64,000 nucleotides of DNA from Sipunculus nudus (lineage: Eukaryota > Annelida > Sipuncula > Golfingiida > Sipunculidae): NCBI GenBank assembly GCA_026874595.1, contig CM049320.1, positions 37,758,714 through 37,822,713 of the forward strand, written 5' to 3'. Every line of letters starts with the position of its first letter. Position 1 is the stretch's first letter. A program made the position numbers and the translations under genes. Below, in pieces: positions 35,032 through 48,090 of the stretch. The notes under the pieces were generated by a model. That model was not told where the DNA came from. It worked only from the letters and a program-made list of their open reading frames with translations, and ran no database searches.

Positions 35032-35890
35032 TGTGACGGAACCCGACAACAACAGACCACCTGGTCGTGACGAGCATAAAGTTTGTTATAGAGATAAAAA
35101 AAGATTCTGCAAAACTAGACAGCGTGAAATGTCTAGAGGAATAAATAAAAAGTAAGTGGTTTTTGTTAACAAATAATTAGAATTTATTCTTAAAACAATC
35201 CTAACATTACAATACACTAAATCAATACAATTACACATTATAACAACGGAATAACTTTAAATCAATACAGTTACACAGTATAATAAATAAAGTGTACAGT
35301 ACCTTGATATAACCACTGTCACAGCGACAACAAGTCCTATAAAAGGTATAATCCAGATGAACAGTTCACATAAATCTCCTCACAGAATATTAGTCCAATT
35401 CAATCACAAAATCAATCTGTTGTAATCCAAAAGTGAAGTTCTTGTAATAATCCCGAAAGCAAACTCGAGACAGGCCGCACTTAATCTGCATAGAGTTCGT
35501 AGAATCCCTGACACTACTACATTAATTGGATAGGTCCAAAAACTGACTCACAATCTTTCTTGTCCGCTGGAATATTTCTCTCTCCTCGACTCTAAAACAC
35601 AACCCCCATTTATAACTTTTCATCCGAAAATTCTAGAAACTTCTATTTCAACAACAATTCCAAAGAACCCAACAATACATAATACACACGCCCCAAGAAC
35701 ATAACAAGACACGCCCTCATGGAGCGCGACCAGCCAAGAAAGATCCAAATTAGTATGAGCGCTGTGTTTCTATACTCCGTGATAGTTCAGCAGGTGCGGT
35801 TATTTATAGCAGCGCACAGGGTTTGCGCATGACACGAAACTAAATGCTTACAGTCAATACAGTACCACAATAAAAGGGACACCTGTAACA
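35032..35890 (-). repeat. Solo LTR related to the Gmr1-like element
   Basis: 859 bp, plus strand tgtgacggaacc ... acctgtaaca. Shares ctagacagcg/taatgtctag, aatttattcttaaaacaa and ctaaatcaatacaatta blocks with 31139-31915. No internal region on either side. A target duplication cannot be read because both flanks are simple repeats. Confidence 0.75.
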
Positions 35891-35892
35891 AT

Positions 35893-35959
<67 letters not shown>
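35893..35959. repeat. (CA)n(TA)n microsatellite
   Basis: Begins directly at the solo LTR edge. Confidence 0.9.
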
Positions 35960-35963
<4 letters not shown>

Positions 35964-35964
35964 C

Positions 35965-36120
35965 ACTGTTACGAATTGAAATTGCTCAGGGGAAAAATTC
36001 AGCCGATCCGATATTCGAAACCATGTCGGTGGTGCACATTTCCGACGTTCCAACCGCTTCGCTGGAAAACTGAATCACTATCGAGACAGTTCGGTATGCT
36101 TGCATATCATTCCTGTAACC
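35965..36120 (-). mobile_element. tRNA-derived SINE, family B, copy 1
   Basis: Shares ttccaaccgcttcgctgg, catgtcggtgg and gccgatccg with copy 2. On the minus strand agcgaagcggttgg is A-box-like and catggtttcgaat is B-box-like. Confidence 0.55.
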
Positions 36121-36244
36121 TCCCCCCCCCCCCCCCCTTTAGAGCGTTCTACTCTCAGAACAAGATACTGTCCAAGGAGTCACACTTTTGGTGAACTAGG
36201 TGGCGGGAATTGCCAAATTACTTCAAACCAACTTTCCCCGGCCC

Positions 36245-36407
36245 CCATTTGTTACGAAGACAAATTGCTGAGTGGAAAATATTGGGCCGATCCGGGATTC
36301 AAACCCATGTCGGTGGCACACATGTCCGGTCTTCCAACCGCTTCGCTGGAAAAAACAAGCTTTACTGGCGAGACAGTTTGTTCCGCTTTCATTTCACTCC
36401 GTAACAA

Positions 36408-36410
<3 letters not shown>
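36245..36410 (-). mobile_element. tRNA-derived SINE, family B, copy 2
   Basis: Better preserved than copy 1: minus strand agcgaagcggttggaagacc then B box gggtttgaatccc. Direct repeat of 35965-36120 with a 120-bp spacer that holds a C-tract. Confidence 0.6.

Positions 36411-36411
<1 letters not shown>

Positions 36412-36457
<46 letters not shown>
36412..36457. repeat. (TG)n(TA)n microsatellite
   Basis: Follows SINE-B copy 2, as copy 1 is preceded by a CA/TA run. Confidence 0.9.
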
Positions 36458-36462
<5 letters not shown>

Positions 36463-36948
36463 GTAACACATTCCCCCACTTTAAACTTCTTTCCGTCCCA
36501 GAAAGGACAAAATATTTAATGAACATCAATATATTCATCAAATGTACGTCAAACATACTTTCAAGATGTATTTTTAGAATATCTAATATACAACAATATA
36601 TGTAAGTAAAACATACATGTAAGAAGTAGATGAGTATCACATCTCAACTGGATATCGCAAATCTATCCATGATAATTCGGACATATTAGGTAAAGCACAA
36701 TGAAAACATTTGTGTATAATACATCATCTTATATAAACTTTTATAAACAAGCGTTCACAATATACAATATATATTAACACTTCAGCTTATCATTTATCAG
36801 CTGTTACGGACCAACTCTACAATCGCAGCTGTCAGGGTGGCTATTTCTAAGGGGAAGCATTTCTTTGCTTGCATGAGTAAATGTACTTTGTCGGATAAGT
36901 TAGACGTAGTATTCTGAGCAAGTTTAGAAAAATCCTCATTTCTGCGGG

Positions 36949-37617
36949 GGTTGGCGAACCCTTGCAAAAACCAAAATTTTCGCCAGCCTTGATCTACGCA
37001 GCGGCTATTGGCAAATAGAATTAGCCGAATATTTGATAAAAGACAGCCTTTTCCCCAGAACGATTGGGATTTTACGAGTGTAATAGTATGCCGTTCGGTT
37101 TTACGAACGCCCCCGCCACATTTCAGCTTCTGATGGAACACTGCCTATCTGACTTAAATTCGAAAGAGTGTTGCACGTATCTTGATGATATTCTTGTATT
37201 TTTTCTTTCAATATAGAGGAGCAACTCCAGCGACCTGACAGGGTATTCCAACGACTCTACCTCTAATGGTTAAAGCTTAAACCATTGAAGTGTTTTTTTT
37301 CAGGGACAGCGTTAAATATCTTGGCCACGTCATTTCTACTGATGGAATCCATGCCGACCCGGAAAGGTTGAAGCATTTGCCAGGTGGCCCGTCCCCAAAA
37401 CTGTTCGAGAAATCAGGCAGTATCTTGGTTTCACTCGCTACTACCATCGGTTCATCCAAGGATACTCAAAAGTAGCCAGGCCATTGACTGATCTCCTGAA
37501 GTGGAGTGGCCGCGATGAGAAAGGAAAATTTCAATCTATATTGATCGAATGGAATCTATCTGCCCAAGATGCTTTCAACACACTAAACCGGCTGTTGTCA
37601 AACCCTCCGCATATATG
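36949..37617 (+). pseudogene. Ty3/Gypsy RT (C-terminal part) to RNase H linker, decayed
   Basis: In shifting frames: LDLRSGYWQIELAE (about 36983), MPFGFTNAPATFQLLMEHC, the intact catalytic YLDDILVF (about 37178-37201), DSVKYLGHVISTDGIHADPE (about 37303-37362) and RYYHRFIQGYSKVARPLTDL (about 37437-37495). A different Gypsy lineage from the Gmr1-like element, on the opposite strand. Stops and frameshifts throughout. Confidence 0.75.
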
Positions 37618-37629
37618 ATGCGGTGACTT

Positions 37630-37935
37630 ACAGGATTCGTCTCACTGATGATAATCCCTTCAAGGAACGAACGAACGAGACGCATCCCTCCAGCTATGTA
37701 TGAGGAAGTGAGGCAACATCTACGCGAGATGCTAGATACTTGAGTTATTCGCGAAGTCCAAAGCCCCTGGTCATCAAATATCGTCTTTGCAAGGAAGAAA
37801 GATGGAAGTCTGAGGCTGTGTATTGACTACCGGAGGCTAAACGCCCGGACCAAAAATGATGCTTATGCCTTACCACGGGTAGAAGATACTCTGGATACAC
37901 TTGCCAACACCAACATTTTCAAGACCAAATAAAGA
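37630..37935 (+). pseudogene. Ty3/Gypsy RT (N-terminal part), placed after the C-terminal part
   Basis: LTDDNPFKERT, then PPAMYEEVRQHLREMLDT, an in-frame stop, then KDGSLRLCIDYRRLNA and YALPRVEDTLDTLANTNIF. In an intact element this precedes the LDLRSGYWQ motif that here lies about 950 bases upstream; about ten codons (LANTNIF) are present in both pieces. Confidence 0.75.
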
Positions 37936-38390
37936 TCAGATAAAGATTAATGTACGAATCGGAGATGAACGACTGAAATTATATTGAAGTGAAATAATTT
38001 TGATACACTCATAGATTGTGAGACATGCAAGTCGAAGTGAGCAGTGTTACTACCTGTACAGATAAGGACGAATGTATACTTACCGCCTGAGAGATATATA
38101 TACACAATTATTGGTTATAAGAAATGCAACAGTTATAAAATATGACAATCACAAAAATATCTCACCTATTATCTTTGATCTTCAAAACAACAGGAAAATC
38201 CACATTTACCATATGAAGAAGAAAGTTATCCAGAGATAGTCCCATAGGGGAAAAATGATTAAGTTCAATCTAGTCATTCATATATTCAATCCGATCAGAT
38301 AAAGTCTAATCTAATCAGGCGTGATCTACATCACAACAGCAGATCCATCTCAAGTGAACGAAGATAATAACATTCATATCATGGATTAAC

Positions 38391-38555
38391 GATAATCCTT
38401 CCGGTAATCGACGATAATAAGGTCATTCACTAAGGGATAATCCTGCAGTTGATCAACGATAATAATGTCATGCACTAAGGGACAATCCTGCCGGTGATCG
38501 ACGATGATAATATCTTGCACTTTGCAATAATCCTGTCGGTTATCGTCGAAGTTGT
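38391..38555. repeat. 45-bp minisatellite, about 3.7 units
   Basis: Units begin at 38391, 38436, 38481 and about 38526, each with gataatcctgccggtgatcg-like starts and a cactaaggg end. Because 45 is a multiple of three, both strands show repetitive open frames; there is no sign they are genes. Confidence 0.8.
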
Positions 38556-38655
38556 AAAAAAACACGGATCCGATCAGCAAAAATGGCACAAGATTAAACT
38601 CCCTAATACACAACTTGTGGCAAGTGAGTTTGGCAAAATAAGGTGTGCCAGCGCG

Positions 38656-38667
38656 TGCGCATGCGCG
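38656..38667. promoter_or_regulatory. NRF1-type site TGCGCATGCGCG
   Basis: Exact match to YGCGCAYGCGCR inside a short GC-rich island (38641-38672). No gene start could be tied to it; an LTR leader fragment lies about 350 bases away. Confidence 0.35.
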
Positions 38668-38949
38668 TACGGCCCATACAAGTTCACCATGTGTGCCGGA
38701 TATGCCAAATAAATTCAAAGTCCAGTTTAGTTTCTCCGGCAGAATAACGATGAAAGACAGTTGCTATTCCCAAACAGAAAAAAAACCGAGCTGTGTTTCA
38801 CTGGTGGCCGAACCGTGCATACCACATGCGCACTCAAGCGTGGTGTCCATTCAGTATTAGCAGGGTCTATTCATGGATGGCACTACAGAATTGTCCATTC
38901 ATCAGGGAATGGAAATGAAGTTGCGCTCCTGACTTTCTAGTGATGTATT

Positions 38950-39160
38950 TTAGATGATTTTCTTTTAAATCAATGATACTCTGGATCCACCAAAATTCCC
39001 ACTAAACCGAGACCCTTATCGGGCGCCATGTGTTGCCGTCCTTTCGCTGGGTTGGCTAGATGACCGACTCAGATAGTGGGAAAATACGTTTATTGCGCAG
39101 GTCACACAACTGTGTCTCCAACAAAGAGACGTTAAGATTCCTGTATAAGGAGTATTTTCT
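38950..39160 (-). mobile_element. LTR 3' end and primer-binding site of an LTR element
   Basis: Minus strand: AATAAACG (about 39093-39086), then ...GGCAACA, then TGGCGCCCGATAAGGG (39028-39013), a primer-binding-site pattern starting TGGCGCC. The rest of the element is not recognisable. Confidence 0.45.
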
Positions 39161-39169
39161 TGGGCAATA

Positions 39170-41621
39170 TTAACTGTATCGAGCACATACAAGATCGTCA
39201 CTTGAATGTTTAACAAAATAGCCAAGGTAAATATGTCACATGACCAAAACCGGCCTATGGGACATAACCCGAATGTTGTTGAGGTTTAAACACAAGAACA
39301 CCCTGTAGGTGGCAGTACCTTAGACCTTAATAAGTGTAATCAAGCATACCCAGATTGCATTTCTGCAGTTAGGAAATTATATGAATACCATTACAACGGT
39401 AAAATATATATATATATTAATTATATATTATATATATGTGTATATATCATATAAATTATTAGAAAGCAGTGAGAGACCACATACATTCATCCGCAGGGAT
39501 TTATTTATTTATTCAACGCCAGATAAGTGCACGTCACGATTCACCGACTTGACAATTCAGTCACATGTGAGCAGTGTCTCCCGAAAAAGGCGGTTACTGA
39601 TAACAGATAGTAACTGTGACGGGGAAAAACAAACTGCCAAATATCACAATGGCGAATAACCATTTGAACACACATCACCACATTATCTTAGGCGATGAAA
39701 ATCATACCTTCAAAATCAAATGGATTGTTTCTTTGTATTTATCTATACCACCACAACTTTCATCGGAATCTGTTCAGAACCTTTTGACATATCAAGGAGC
39801 GTTTTACCTGCTGGTATAAATGTGACTATAGCCGGTATCGAAAGCATAGAGAGACCGGGCATATACCTCCGACAAGGTCTTGATCAAACTTTAGTGTGTG
39901 CTAAGTAAGTGTAAAGGAAATATATGAATGTAAGCTAAGAGAAGCATTTATCACGTTTCACCAACTCGATTGTCAAGAACAGGCAAGTTGATGACCCGCC
40001 ATCGCGCGAGATCAGGGGTTTGAGCTTATGTATTAAAGTTGCTAACAGACAAGCCAACTCACCCAACCAATTAACCAGCCTACCAACCAACCAAATTATT
40101 ACCTCATGGTTAATAAAATTGGCAGTTATCATTTCCTATTGTTGGTTTGGTGAAAACTTTATTTTACATTTTTTTATGTTATTCGCACATTTTCCATTTT
40201 TGAATATTGTTGGTACAAGCCTTAACGTTAATGTAAATGCTGTAATGTTGTTGCAGGTTTGAACATTATCCATTCAACTGATTCTTAGGAACGTTATTTA
40301 CCAACAGAGGTGCACACCCCCCCCCCCCCCCCAACGGTAAACCTCCCGCACCAACATGAACCCGGAATGCAAGGTGTAAAAAAGAGAATAAAACAAAAAC
40401 AAACAAATATGATCCGGAGGATCCAAAATATAGAACAAGGACATTAATGACATGGCAGAAACGCAGGGGAAGCCGCTATACATAATATTCGTCAAAAGTT
40501 GACTGGACAGTTATTGACATAATTGTTAACACATGAGGTTGTGGAGTTGCCTCTTCGTCGATGGCAGCCATATTTGGAATACTAAGGTCACGTGGTGACC
40601 TCTCTAGGGTAAAAACATTCTCCAATTTAGTTTTCATGTGGGCTGGGCTAAATTGAACCATTAGAAGGATCTGCTGACACCCGAAAACGAAAAATATATT
40701 GAAAATGATTGTTAAAATGGCACATATCCATGTATTTTAACTTCCGCCATACCTCGGTGACCCCTGGGACCTGCACGAAATGCGCTGATGATTAAAAAAA
40801 TTTGTAACTCTTTGAATAATGACCAAAGTCCCAACATGAATAGAAAAACCTTCAAAGGTCATTCCTAACTTGAAGTGAGAATTAAACATACCTATTAAAG
40901 GTGACTTATTCTATTTAAGTCCGCTAGAAAACCATGTATCTGACATATTTGCTGTGACTTTGCAACTTGCACGCTAACACTCTAACCGGTACGACATGAT
41001 TATCAACATTTACCATAAACTTCGCCGTTTTGAACGGCTATTTCGTCATTTTTAAACCAGATTAGTATTGTGCTTGAGAAAATAACAACCAGCCTTGTAG
41101 GAAAAAAAGCGTTAGGGACAACGCATTACTCGTTGGTATACAACTTTCATACCATTAGGACAGGTAGAAATGATGTCCACATGGACCTTTCACGTGTCGC
41201 GGATGCAATAAATTCGTGCGAGGCTCTCCCAACTATGTAGTTGCATAACTCATGCAGGTTTACATAACACACCAATATACATGAAACACATTTAAGAGAC
41301 TTTAACTAAGTAAAAAAAAAACTCGACAAAAACAAGGACAATTGTTTATCGAATTTTATGTACCAATCCATGGTCGACATACACAATTATTGTTAGGCAA
41401 AATTATCTAACATGTTAATTATTTAGACAATGCCTTCTTTCGCACGGTTATTAACTTGTGTAAATTACGTGTGTCATTTTGTTTTGTAGCTTGCCTTGCC
41501 AAAGAGGCCTTAGCGGTCTGACACCTGGTCTAACTGATATAGTTAATCTACACTAGATCCTGAATAATTCTCCTTCTTCTTGCTACATGATTTTTTATAA
41601 GCATAACGAGTCATATTTCTT

Positions 41622-41671
<50 letters not shown>

Positions 41672-42160
41672 GTATATGGGATATTATAAAATTGGATATT
41701 ACGATGCCCACTCCAGCTTTATATCTCTCAGTCGGTTACGCTAGTTCATGTGCAATACCTCAAGAGTCTTTCATGCGATTACTGTAAAAAGTTTTCATTT
41801 GCACATCTGAGTAGATGAGGAATATGGAATATAAAACCTATCTGGAATGAAATATGGTCGACAAGAAGAAGCAATTTATAGATTATTAATAATTGTAAAC
41901 GTGAATAAATATAATCTTTCACCCAGACGTAAGTTGGATTTATTTTATCTTTAAGATCGCATTTCAAATATAAATCTATAATAAATGTCCGGCGGGATGA
42001 ATCCTAGCTAACGGCTCCTTTCCCACAATTTCATTATACGTATCTAGTATCACTTTTTTTTTAAAGTTCAAGACTGAAATAATGATATATTTTCCTGTAC
42101 TTTTATTAACCGTTTAATGATCCACTAGCTACAGACAAGTGTTCTATGTTGTGACAAATC
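39170..42160. other. Intergenic, nothing recognised
   Basis: AT-rich sequence with a C-tract (about 40317-40332) and a (TA)n tract (41626-41667). No exon with motif or splice support. Confidence 0.4.
41626..41667. repeat. (TA)n microsatellite
   Basis: About 21 TA units. Confidence 0.9.
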
Positions 42161-42168
42161 ATTTCAAA

Positions 42169-42640
42169 TTAAAGGTGCCAAACCACCTACGTTTTGAAAA
42201 AGAATTTATGTGATTTCTGGCTTCCTCTGTGTATATACTAATGACCGTAGGGTAATTACGGTAGTGAAAAATTCTTATAAGGCCTTCGTAATGGATGTGT
42301 GAACTTGTTTATCAACAACGTGTTTGTAAACATAACAATATTGACACATGTTAAAAACATGTAACCAAGGTGTTTGGTTAAATATTTGCGGAGGTATTAG
42401 GGTCAGTTGTTGAAAAACGCCTTTTTCGAAGCTCTGGCTTTTCTGACTTACTTCTAGATACCCTTGTTGAATTTGTTTTGATAATTTTGATGGGGCCGAA
42501 CATATTTAAAACCATTGATTTAAACAAAACAAGCCGCCTTATGTTCGGTGATATCCACGTTTTCTGGTCTATTTTTATAAACGATCAGAGGGATTATCTT
42601 TAGTTTATAAAGGTCGGATAGGTAATTTGGCCACTTCAAT
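42169..42640. mobile_element. MITE family A, copy 4
   Basis: Well-preserved copy: left end ttaaaggtgccaaaccacct; reverse complement of the right end ttgaagtggccaaattacct. Internal order as in 3196-3652 (gaaaaagaattt, gtttatcaacaa, gttttctgg). Confidence 0.75.
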
Positions 42641-43473
42641 AATTTCAATGATAAAATTAATTGAATTGTATTCAAATACTTTATTGAATAACAAATAATC
42701 ATTAGTTCATGAACAAACCTTGCAAAGTTCAGAAACATAATAACTAATAATTCTAAAATGAAATCGATTTAGACTTGCTTTAAAGCATACTTTAAGTAAG
42801 AGGATATTACAAATTAACAAAGAAAGTCACAGGTTAAACAAAAATGGAATGTTTTTACCTGAAATAATTAAACATGCCGTGGTTACATATAACTCATAAA
42901 ATTACGCGTTTTAAGTAAAGACTAAACTACATGTGCCTTGCTTTTTTGCGGTATCATGCATATCACAGCGCTCTATCAGATGTAGCTGTTGTCATATGTA
43001 AGAACAGGAGGTGGAATTATAGAAGTGACATGGTATTTATATGCGTTGAGAATTGATAACACTCAGCCAATGAAGTTTTTTCCATGTTCGGTTTAAGCTA
43101 ACCATAAATCGTGTTTACTCCAAAATTAAGTTAGCACATAATATTTGTATCCTGTAGTGTACTAGCTTTTCCAAGGTTAAAATTTATTCTATTTTGAACT
43201 AAAAAAGAAATGTACTTATTTGAAGTTAGAGTGTTTTTTTATTTTCATTAGCAAAGAGATAGGTGCTCTTAATTTTGCGGCGAAATAATCCCCCTAAAAA
43301 ATACATACATATAATTGCTTGGTTGAACTTGTTGTCAACTAAAAGCCTACAGCAAGGAAACTTGACGTGATATGTTTCTTTATGTTGTCCAGTTTTGTAA
43401 TGTTTTGTAAGGGTGGCGGTAATTTTGAAGACCGCCACGGGCGGCAGTGATGCTAGCTTCGCCAATGCACATG

Positions 43474-44603
43474 AAACACACTCAAAGGGTAATATTAAAT
43501 AAATGGTAAGTTCGATTCTTACCCCTATGAAGCGACCAAAAATGGGTTAATCATAACATTCATTTCCAGAGCATACTTGTTTCTGCAGTTTTGTGCAAAT
43601 TTTCTCATTTGTAGGATAAACCAAAGATTGATCTGGATCAAGGAGAGGGTGTTTATTTGGTGTTTGATTCTTAACTGGAATGTCTAGGATAGCAGGTTGC
43701 GACAAATGCCCCTTTTCCGTTGTTCAGTATTGGCATAATAATTATATCAGCCACGTTTGTATTATAAGTTCGTTCAGTAAAGATAACCTACAAGGATTAT
43801 GTAGTTTTATTTTTAATCAAAAAGCAAATTAATCTTATAATCACGGAGATAAATTGCTACGATGGCGTGTCCACGAATATGCCAGTGAAGATATAATATA
43901 AATGTTTATTCCCCCCTCAGGCAGTAATATCATCCTGCTGTTTAAATGCGGAATGAAAGAATGAAATATAAAGAAAAAATAAGGAATTGTTTTTTGTTTC
44001 AGCAATCTTCATCTATACACATTACAACTATCGATTTTTATTTCTCTTATGGGTTTATCATGAAGTTGTATGTCTAAACATGTTCTAGAATCAACATATA
44101 CTGAAAGCACAACACCTTGTTGTTTAATACCTTATACCTAATTGTAATATATCTGAAACATGACACACGACAATAAAAGTTTAAATATATTTATATATAT
44201 TTATTCATTTATTAATTTATTTATCAATAAAAAAAATATCTCTCCCGCACCGGAGAGTTGTCACCTTTGGCTTAATGAAATATCGACGGCTTAACTCGGC
44301 TGGCAGCGGCGCAAAATGACGGTGGCGCTGGGCTCTAAATCCAGGGTCAGGCTTGACGGGAAGGTTTTGCTCCACGGCACGGCCGTGTTTCATTCATAAA
44401 CGAATGGATTTTTGGTGGGTCTCGATGGTATGACCCAAAAAGTTGGGTTGTTTACACTTCCAGGGTCCACACTTGCAGTAGTCACCAGGCCTTGTTAACA
44501 CCGCGACACAAATTGAGAGAAACCGTGTGTTACTGGGCTATCATGATTTACGGAACCGAATGGAATTTTTAAGATGTATCTACTACGTTAAGCTAGCAAA
44601 GGT
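43474..44603. repeat. Segmental duplication, copy B part 1
   Basis: Colinear with 21159-22395, same orientation. Confidence 0.8.
44297..44603 (+). mobile_element. tRNA-derived SINE, family A (in duplication copy B)
   Basis: Orthologue of 22050-22395: body cggccgtgtttcattcat, tail gaaccgaatggaattt. The tRNA-like head is worn. Confidence 0.65.
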
Positions 44604-44747
44604 ATATAAAATACAAGGTATATTCGTACGATGTTTTTACAACTTTCAAAGGTTTAGCAGGTGCATTTGTAAATGTCAAAGTAACGTACACATAAAATCG
44701 CAATATTATTACCGGGAATTATGCATTTCAATGCAAACCAGATAACA

Positions 44748-45740
44748 ATAGGTAGGGCATTTGAATACCAAGCAAAGACGTTAATAACACAACTTAAGCC
44801 TTTTTAATACTAACCCAAGACATTGCTGTAGCTGGGATTTCACATATATTATGTTGCGCAATATGCATGCCGTTGAGGTCGTTCTCCTTGCCAATGAGCT
44901 CGTCAGTGCCAGCTAATGAGCTGTTTAAAGCACAACTTTTTCCAACTAATTCTATAAGCCATTGTGCCTGGTTATGCCAGTGTGAGTGCATAACCTCCGA
45001 CCCTGAGCAGTCAAGCTAGTTCTCCCATAAAACAAAATGGCTACCGGTAAGTTTCAACCATTGTTCCTTAATGCTGTCTTCACAATCTAGTTACAATGTT
45101 TCAATAATATTGGAGCTGATCGTATTATGTATGTAATATAAACATCTCTAACCCATAACATGTTCTGTCTCTGCGCGTAGTGAGGTTGGTTTAAAGTATG
45201 TTTTTAGCTTGTATGTGCGTGTAATGTGTTCATTTCTAGCTTACTTTCCGTACATATTATTGAACTGTGGGTAAATCCAGTAAAAAAATCATATGATGCC
45301 TCTCTGTCAGATGTGTGACCCATCTAGATGCTAGTAAATACGGTAAATACGCTAATGTTGACAATCAGAAGAGACATATTACGAATCAAAGGTGATTGAT
45401 TACATAATCGCGGAAGTTGAAAAGGTCTCTGGTTTTGCAATTTGCAAAGCTTACAAAACTTTGGTTCGACTTACCTACAACTAGCTGCTTGGTTGGAAAA
45501 TGAAGTTTGAATGGGTTTGGAACATTTTTGCGGGCCCCCCGCATAATACAAACGTGGATACAAAACAAGACGAACTGTCTGTGGTGGGATAATCGTTTTC
45601 TCGCCTATTTTTATAAAAGATTTAAGGGATAATCTTAAGGTAATATATGTCACAAATCGGAAGAGGTCCCGTTATTCCTTATGAAGCGTACGAAGTTTTG
45701 GTACATATTAGGTGGCGTATATCCTGAAATACTAATAACG
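44748..45740. repeat. Segmental duplication, copy B part 2
   Basis: Colinear with 24935-25965; homology is lost at gtatatcctgaaat, where copy A runs toward the retroelement. Confidence 0.85.
45228..45675. mobile_element. MITE family A, copy 5 (orthologue of 25447-25896)
   Basis: Same position in intron 1 of the DUF4440 pseudogene; shared landmarks cttctagatgctag/catctagatgctag and gtcccgtta. Confidence 0.6.
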
Positions 45741-46073
45741 TACAACGCTGAATAGAAGCAGGTTAAAATTTAGTTTTGGTCTTTAACCCTTAGAAAAGCA
45801 TTTTAACAGATATGGTGTACCTGAAGGAAAACCATGTGAGATAATGTTAAAATCGTTACACTTATAAAATTGATCTTGTATCAAAATTACAAAACTGTCC
45901 GTAGGTGTATGTGTGTGTGTGTTGTCGGCAAGGGGTTTTTTGCAGCGCCAGGACCAACATAAACTGTCCAAGAACGGGTCATATGCAGATCACTTTATTA
46001 AACATTCATCCACTAAGCTTTCGGACTACATGACAGGGCAAGAGCACACGCGTCCTGCCATTATATATTCTAA

Positions 46074-46313
46074 TGTTAACCAGGTCCGTTAACTACTGCA
46101 CCTACGAGCCCTGGTGTGTAATCTTTCCACTGCTGGGCTAACCAGCGAGGAACCCACAAAGGGCGCACTCGTTTGTGAGTGTTAGACGGCCATAGGCCTT
46201 TCCATTAAGACTTCAGAGCACTCACTGTGAAAAAATTCCCCGCCTCGGCTGAAATTCAAACCAACGATCTTCCGGCCTTGAGTCAAGTGCTATATCCCTA
46301 GACAACAGTAAGC
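46074..46313 (-). mobile_element. tRNA-derived SINE, family A (minus strand)
   Basis: gttaactactgcacctacg and aggaacccacaaag match the copy at 4568-4827; B-box-like segment on the minus strand. Absent from duplication copy A. Confidence 0.6.
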
Positions 46314-46535
46314 CGGTTTTAGCTTTTTTATACTTAGTTTAAAGAAAAACCTGGCAAGTATTTCCGTAGTATGGAAAGCTAGAATTTGTAAGACTATATT
46401 TTTTACTATTCGGCCATCAGAGGGCATCATGTTGGTCACATTATCTTGCAACGCCATCAAGCGGGATCCTTACACCATAGATAATAGAAGCAGTCATGCT
46501 GAAATTGAGGCATTGGTGAACGGTGTAAATCTTTT

Positions 46536-46860
46536 AAGCCAGCTATTTGCCTACCTTTTTCTATATTATTTACGTTTCTGGCCGTACCTGCGTACCTTTT
46601 AATGAAGTCTAAGTATAATTCATGTAAGAAAAATTTCATACAACGAATCTATGACGGGCGTATGAGCTTGTTCATCTCCAAGCACACAATAATATTGAAA
46701 AAAAGTAAAAAAAAACATGTAACCTTAGGTGGTTGGTTGCTTATGTGCGAAAGTTTACATGTGATTAGTTGCTAATGTATTTGAAGAATTTTGCAGGCCC
46801 CACCATGTAATAAACTGCATTAATTTAGTTTAATTTGATTATTAAGTTACCTTTGCCGTG
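46536..46860. mobile_element. MITE family A, partial copy 6
   Basis: gcctacctttttc, acatgtaacctta, ggtggttggttgc and tttgcaggccccacca match the left two thirds of the family. Confidence 0.5.
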
Positions 46861-46869
46861 GCTCATATT

Positions 46870-48090
46870 TTAATTTTTATTACAAGGGTTCATATATGTG
46901 TTATAAGTATTTCCCTTTGCTGGACCAGCTGTTCTGAATACAACATATCTCCCGTAAAAGATATTAGATGTGCCTGTTCCTGGAACTATTCGACACAAAT
47001 TTATACAAATCATTTAAGGGCTTCTAGAACTTTCTTTTTCTGTTATTACACTATCGCAAATGGTCGTCTCTTTATCTGAACGTTTTTTTAAATATTATTA
47101 TTACCTGTAAAAAAACTTGCATGGGCTCTTTCGGTTTTAGTTCTGGCTTTGTACAGATTTAAAAAAAATAATAAATGATTTTTTCTCTTTTAAGATTTTG
47201 TTAGTGGTCATTGTAATCCCTCCTTCATTTAAGATTAGTTTTTTCAGTATTGTTTATTATAATTTCTTTTTTTCTGAGTTTAATCAATATTTATTATGCG
47301 CCTTCACTTGTAATGAGCCAGACAGATTAAGCACTGAATTTATAACAGTCGGATTCACGGTTGTTCGGATTCCCTTAAATAACTCTGGTGATTTCGTAAT
47401 CGCTGAAGCAATGAGGTAGTTTGTACATGAAGGTGTCTACCGTAATTCACACGGGGTTGACGTGCGCGCTCTTTTTAACGGATGACCCCCTGTGAAGTAA
47501 ACACTTGTGGCGTCTGGCTGGTAGGGCGCACGGGCTGGCGATAAGCGCAACTAGAGGAAGCTTCATCAGCATTGGTAGATGCGTGCAATAAAAAAGCGAA
47601 CCGCATCACAGACACTGTGACATGCCTGGAGTCATATATTTATTACGTAAGCCCGTTTTCCGCATGCAAGAAAGGTCTCAGGACTGCAACCAGAATATTA
47701 TATAGTGAGCCTGTTTTCCTCTGGGTGGCCGCCAGCGGCCAGCCAATCGGCTGGGTAATATAAAAAAAAATCTAATTCGTCATTCCGACAATGTAACCCT
47801 AAAGGATACCTTAATTCACTTTCTAGTAATCTTAATATTATTAAACATTCACGCAAACTACATATATCTTAATTTTGTAATGCGCTGCCGGAAAGGTTTG
47901 TTTGTGGTGTATTGAGGGTCATTGGAGTATATATGTATTTTAGCGCAAAACAGTGAAGAACACTTAACATTACCTCTTTCTAGCTAATCCTTCAGCTTAC
48001 ATCAACATAATATAACCATATTGCATGACAACAATCAACAAAGTTCAGGGTGAATAAATGTAGAATTATATGTTTCCCCTTATCCAGTAA
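46870..48090. other. Intron 1 of the pseudogene copy, no counterpart in copy A
   Basis: AT-rich with one GC-richer patch (47440-47760). No gene supported. Confidence 0.4.

Noticed and set aside
38386-38718. 110-codon minus-strand frame with 15-residue repeats
   Set aside because: Product of a 45-bp minisatellite; no start context, splice or domain support.
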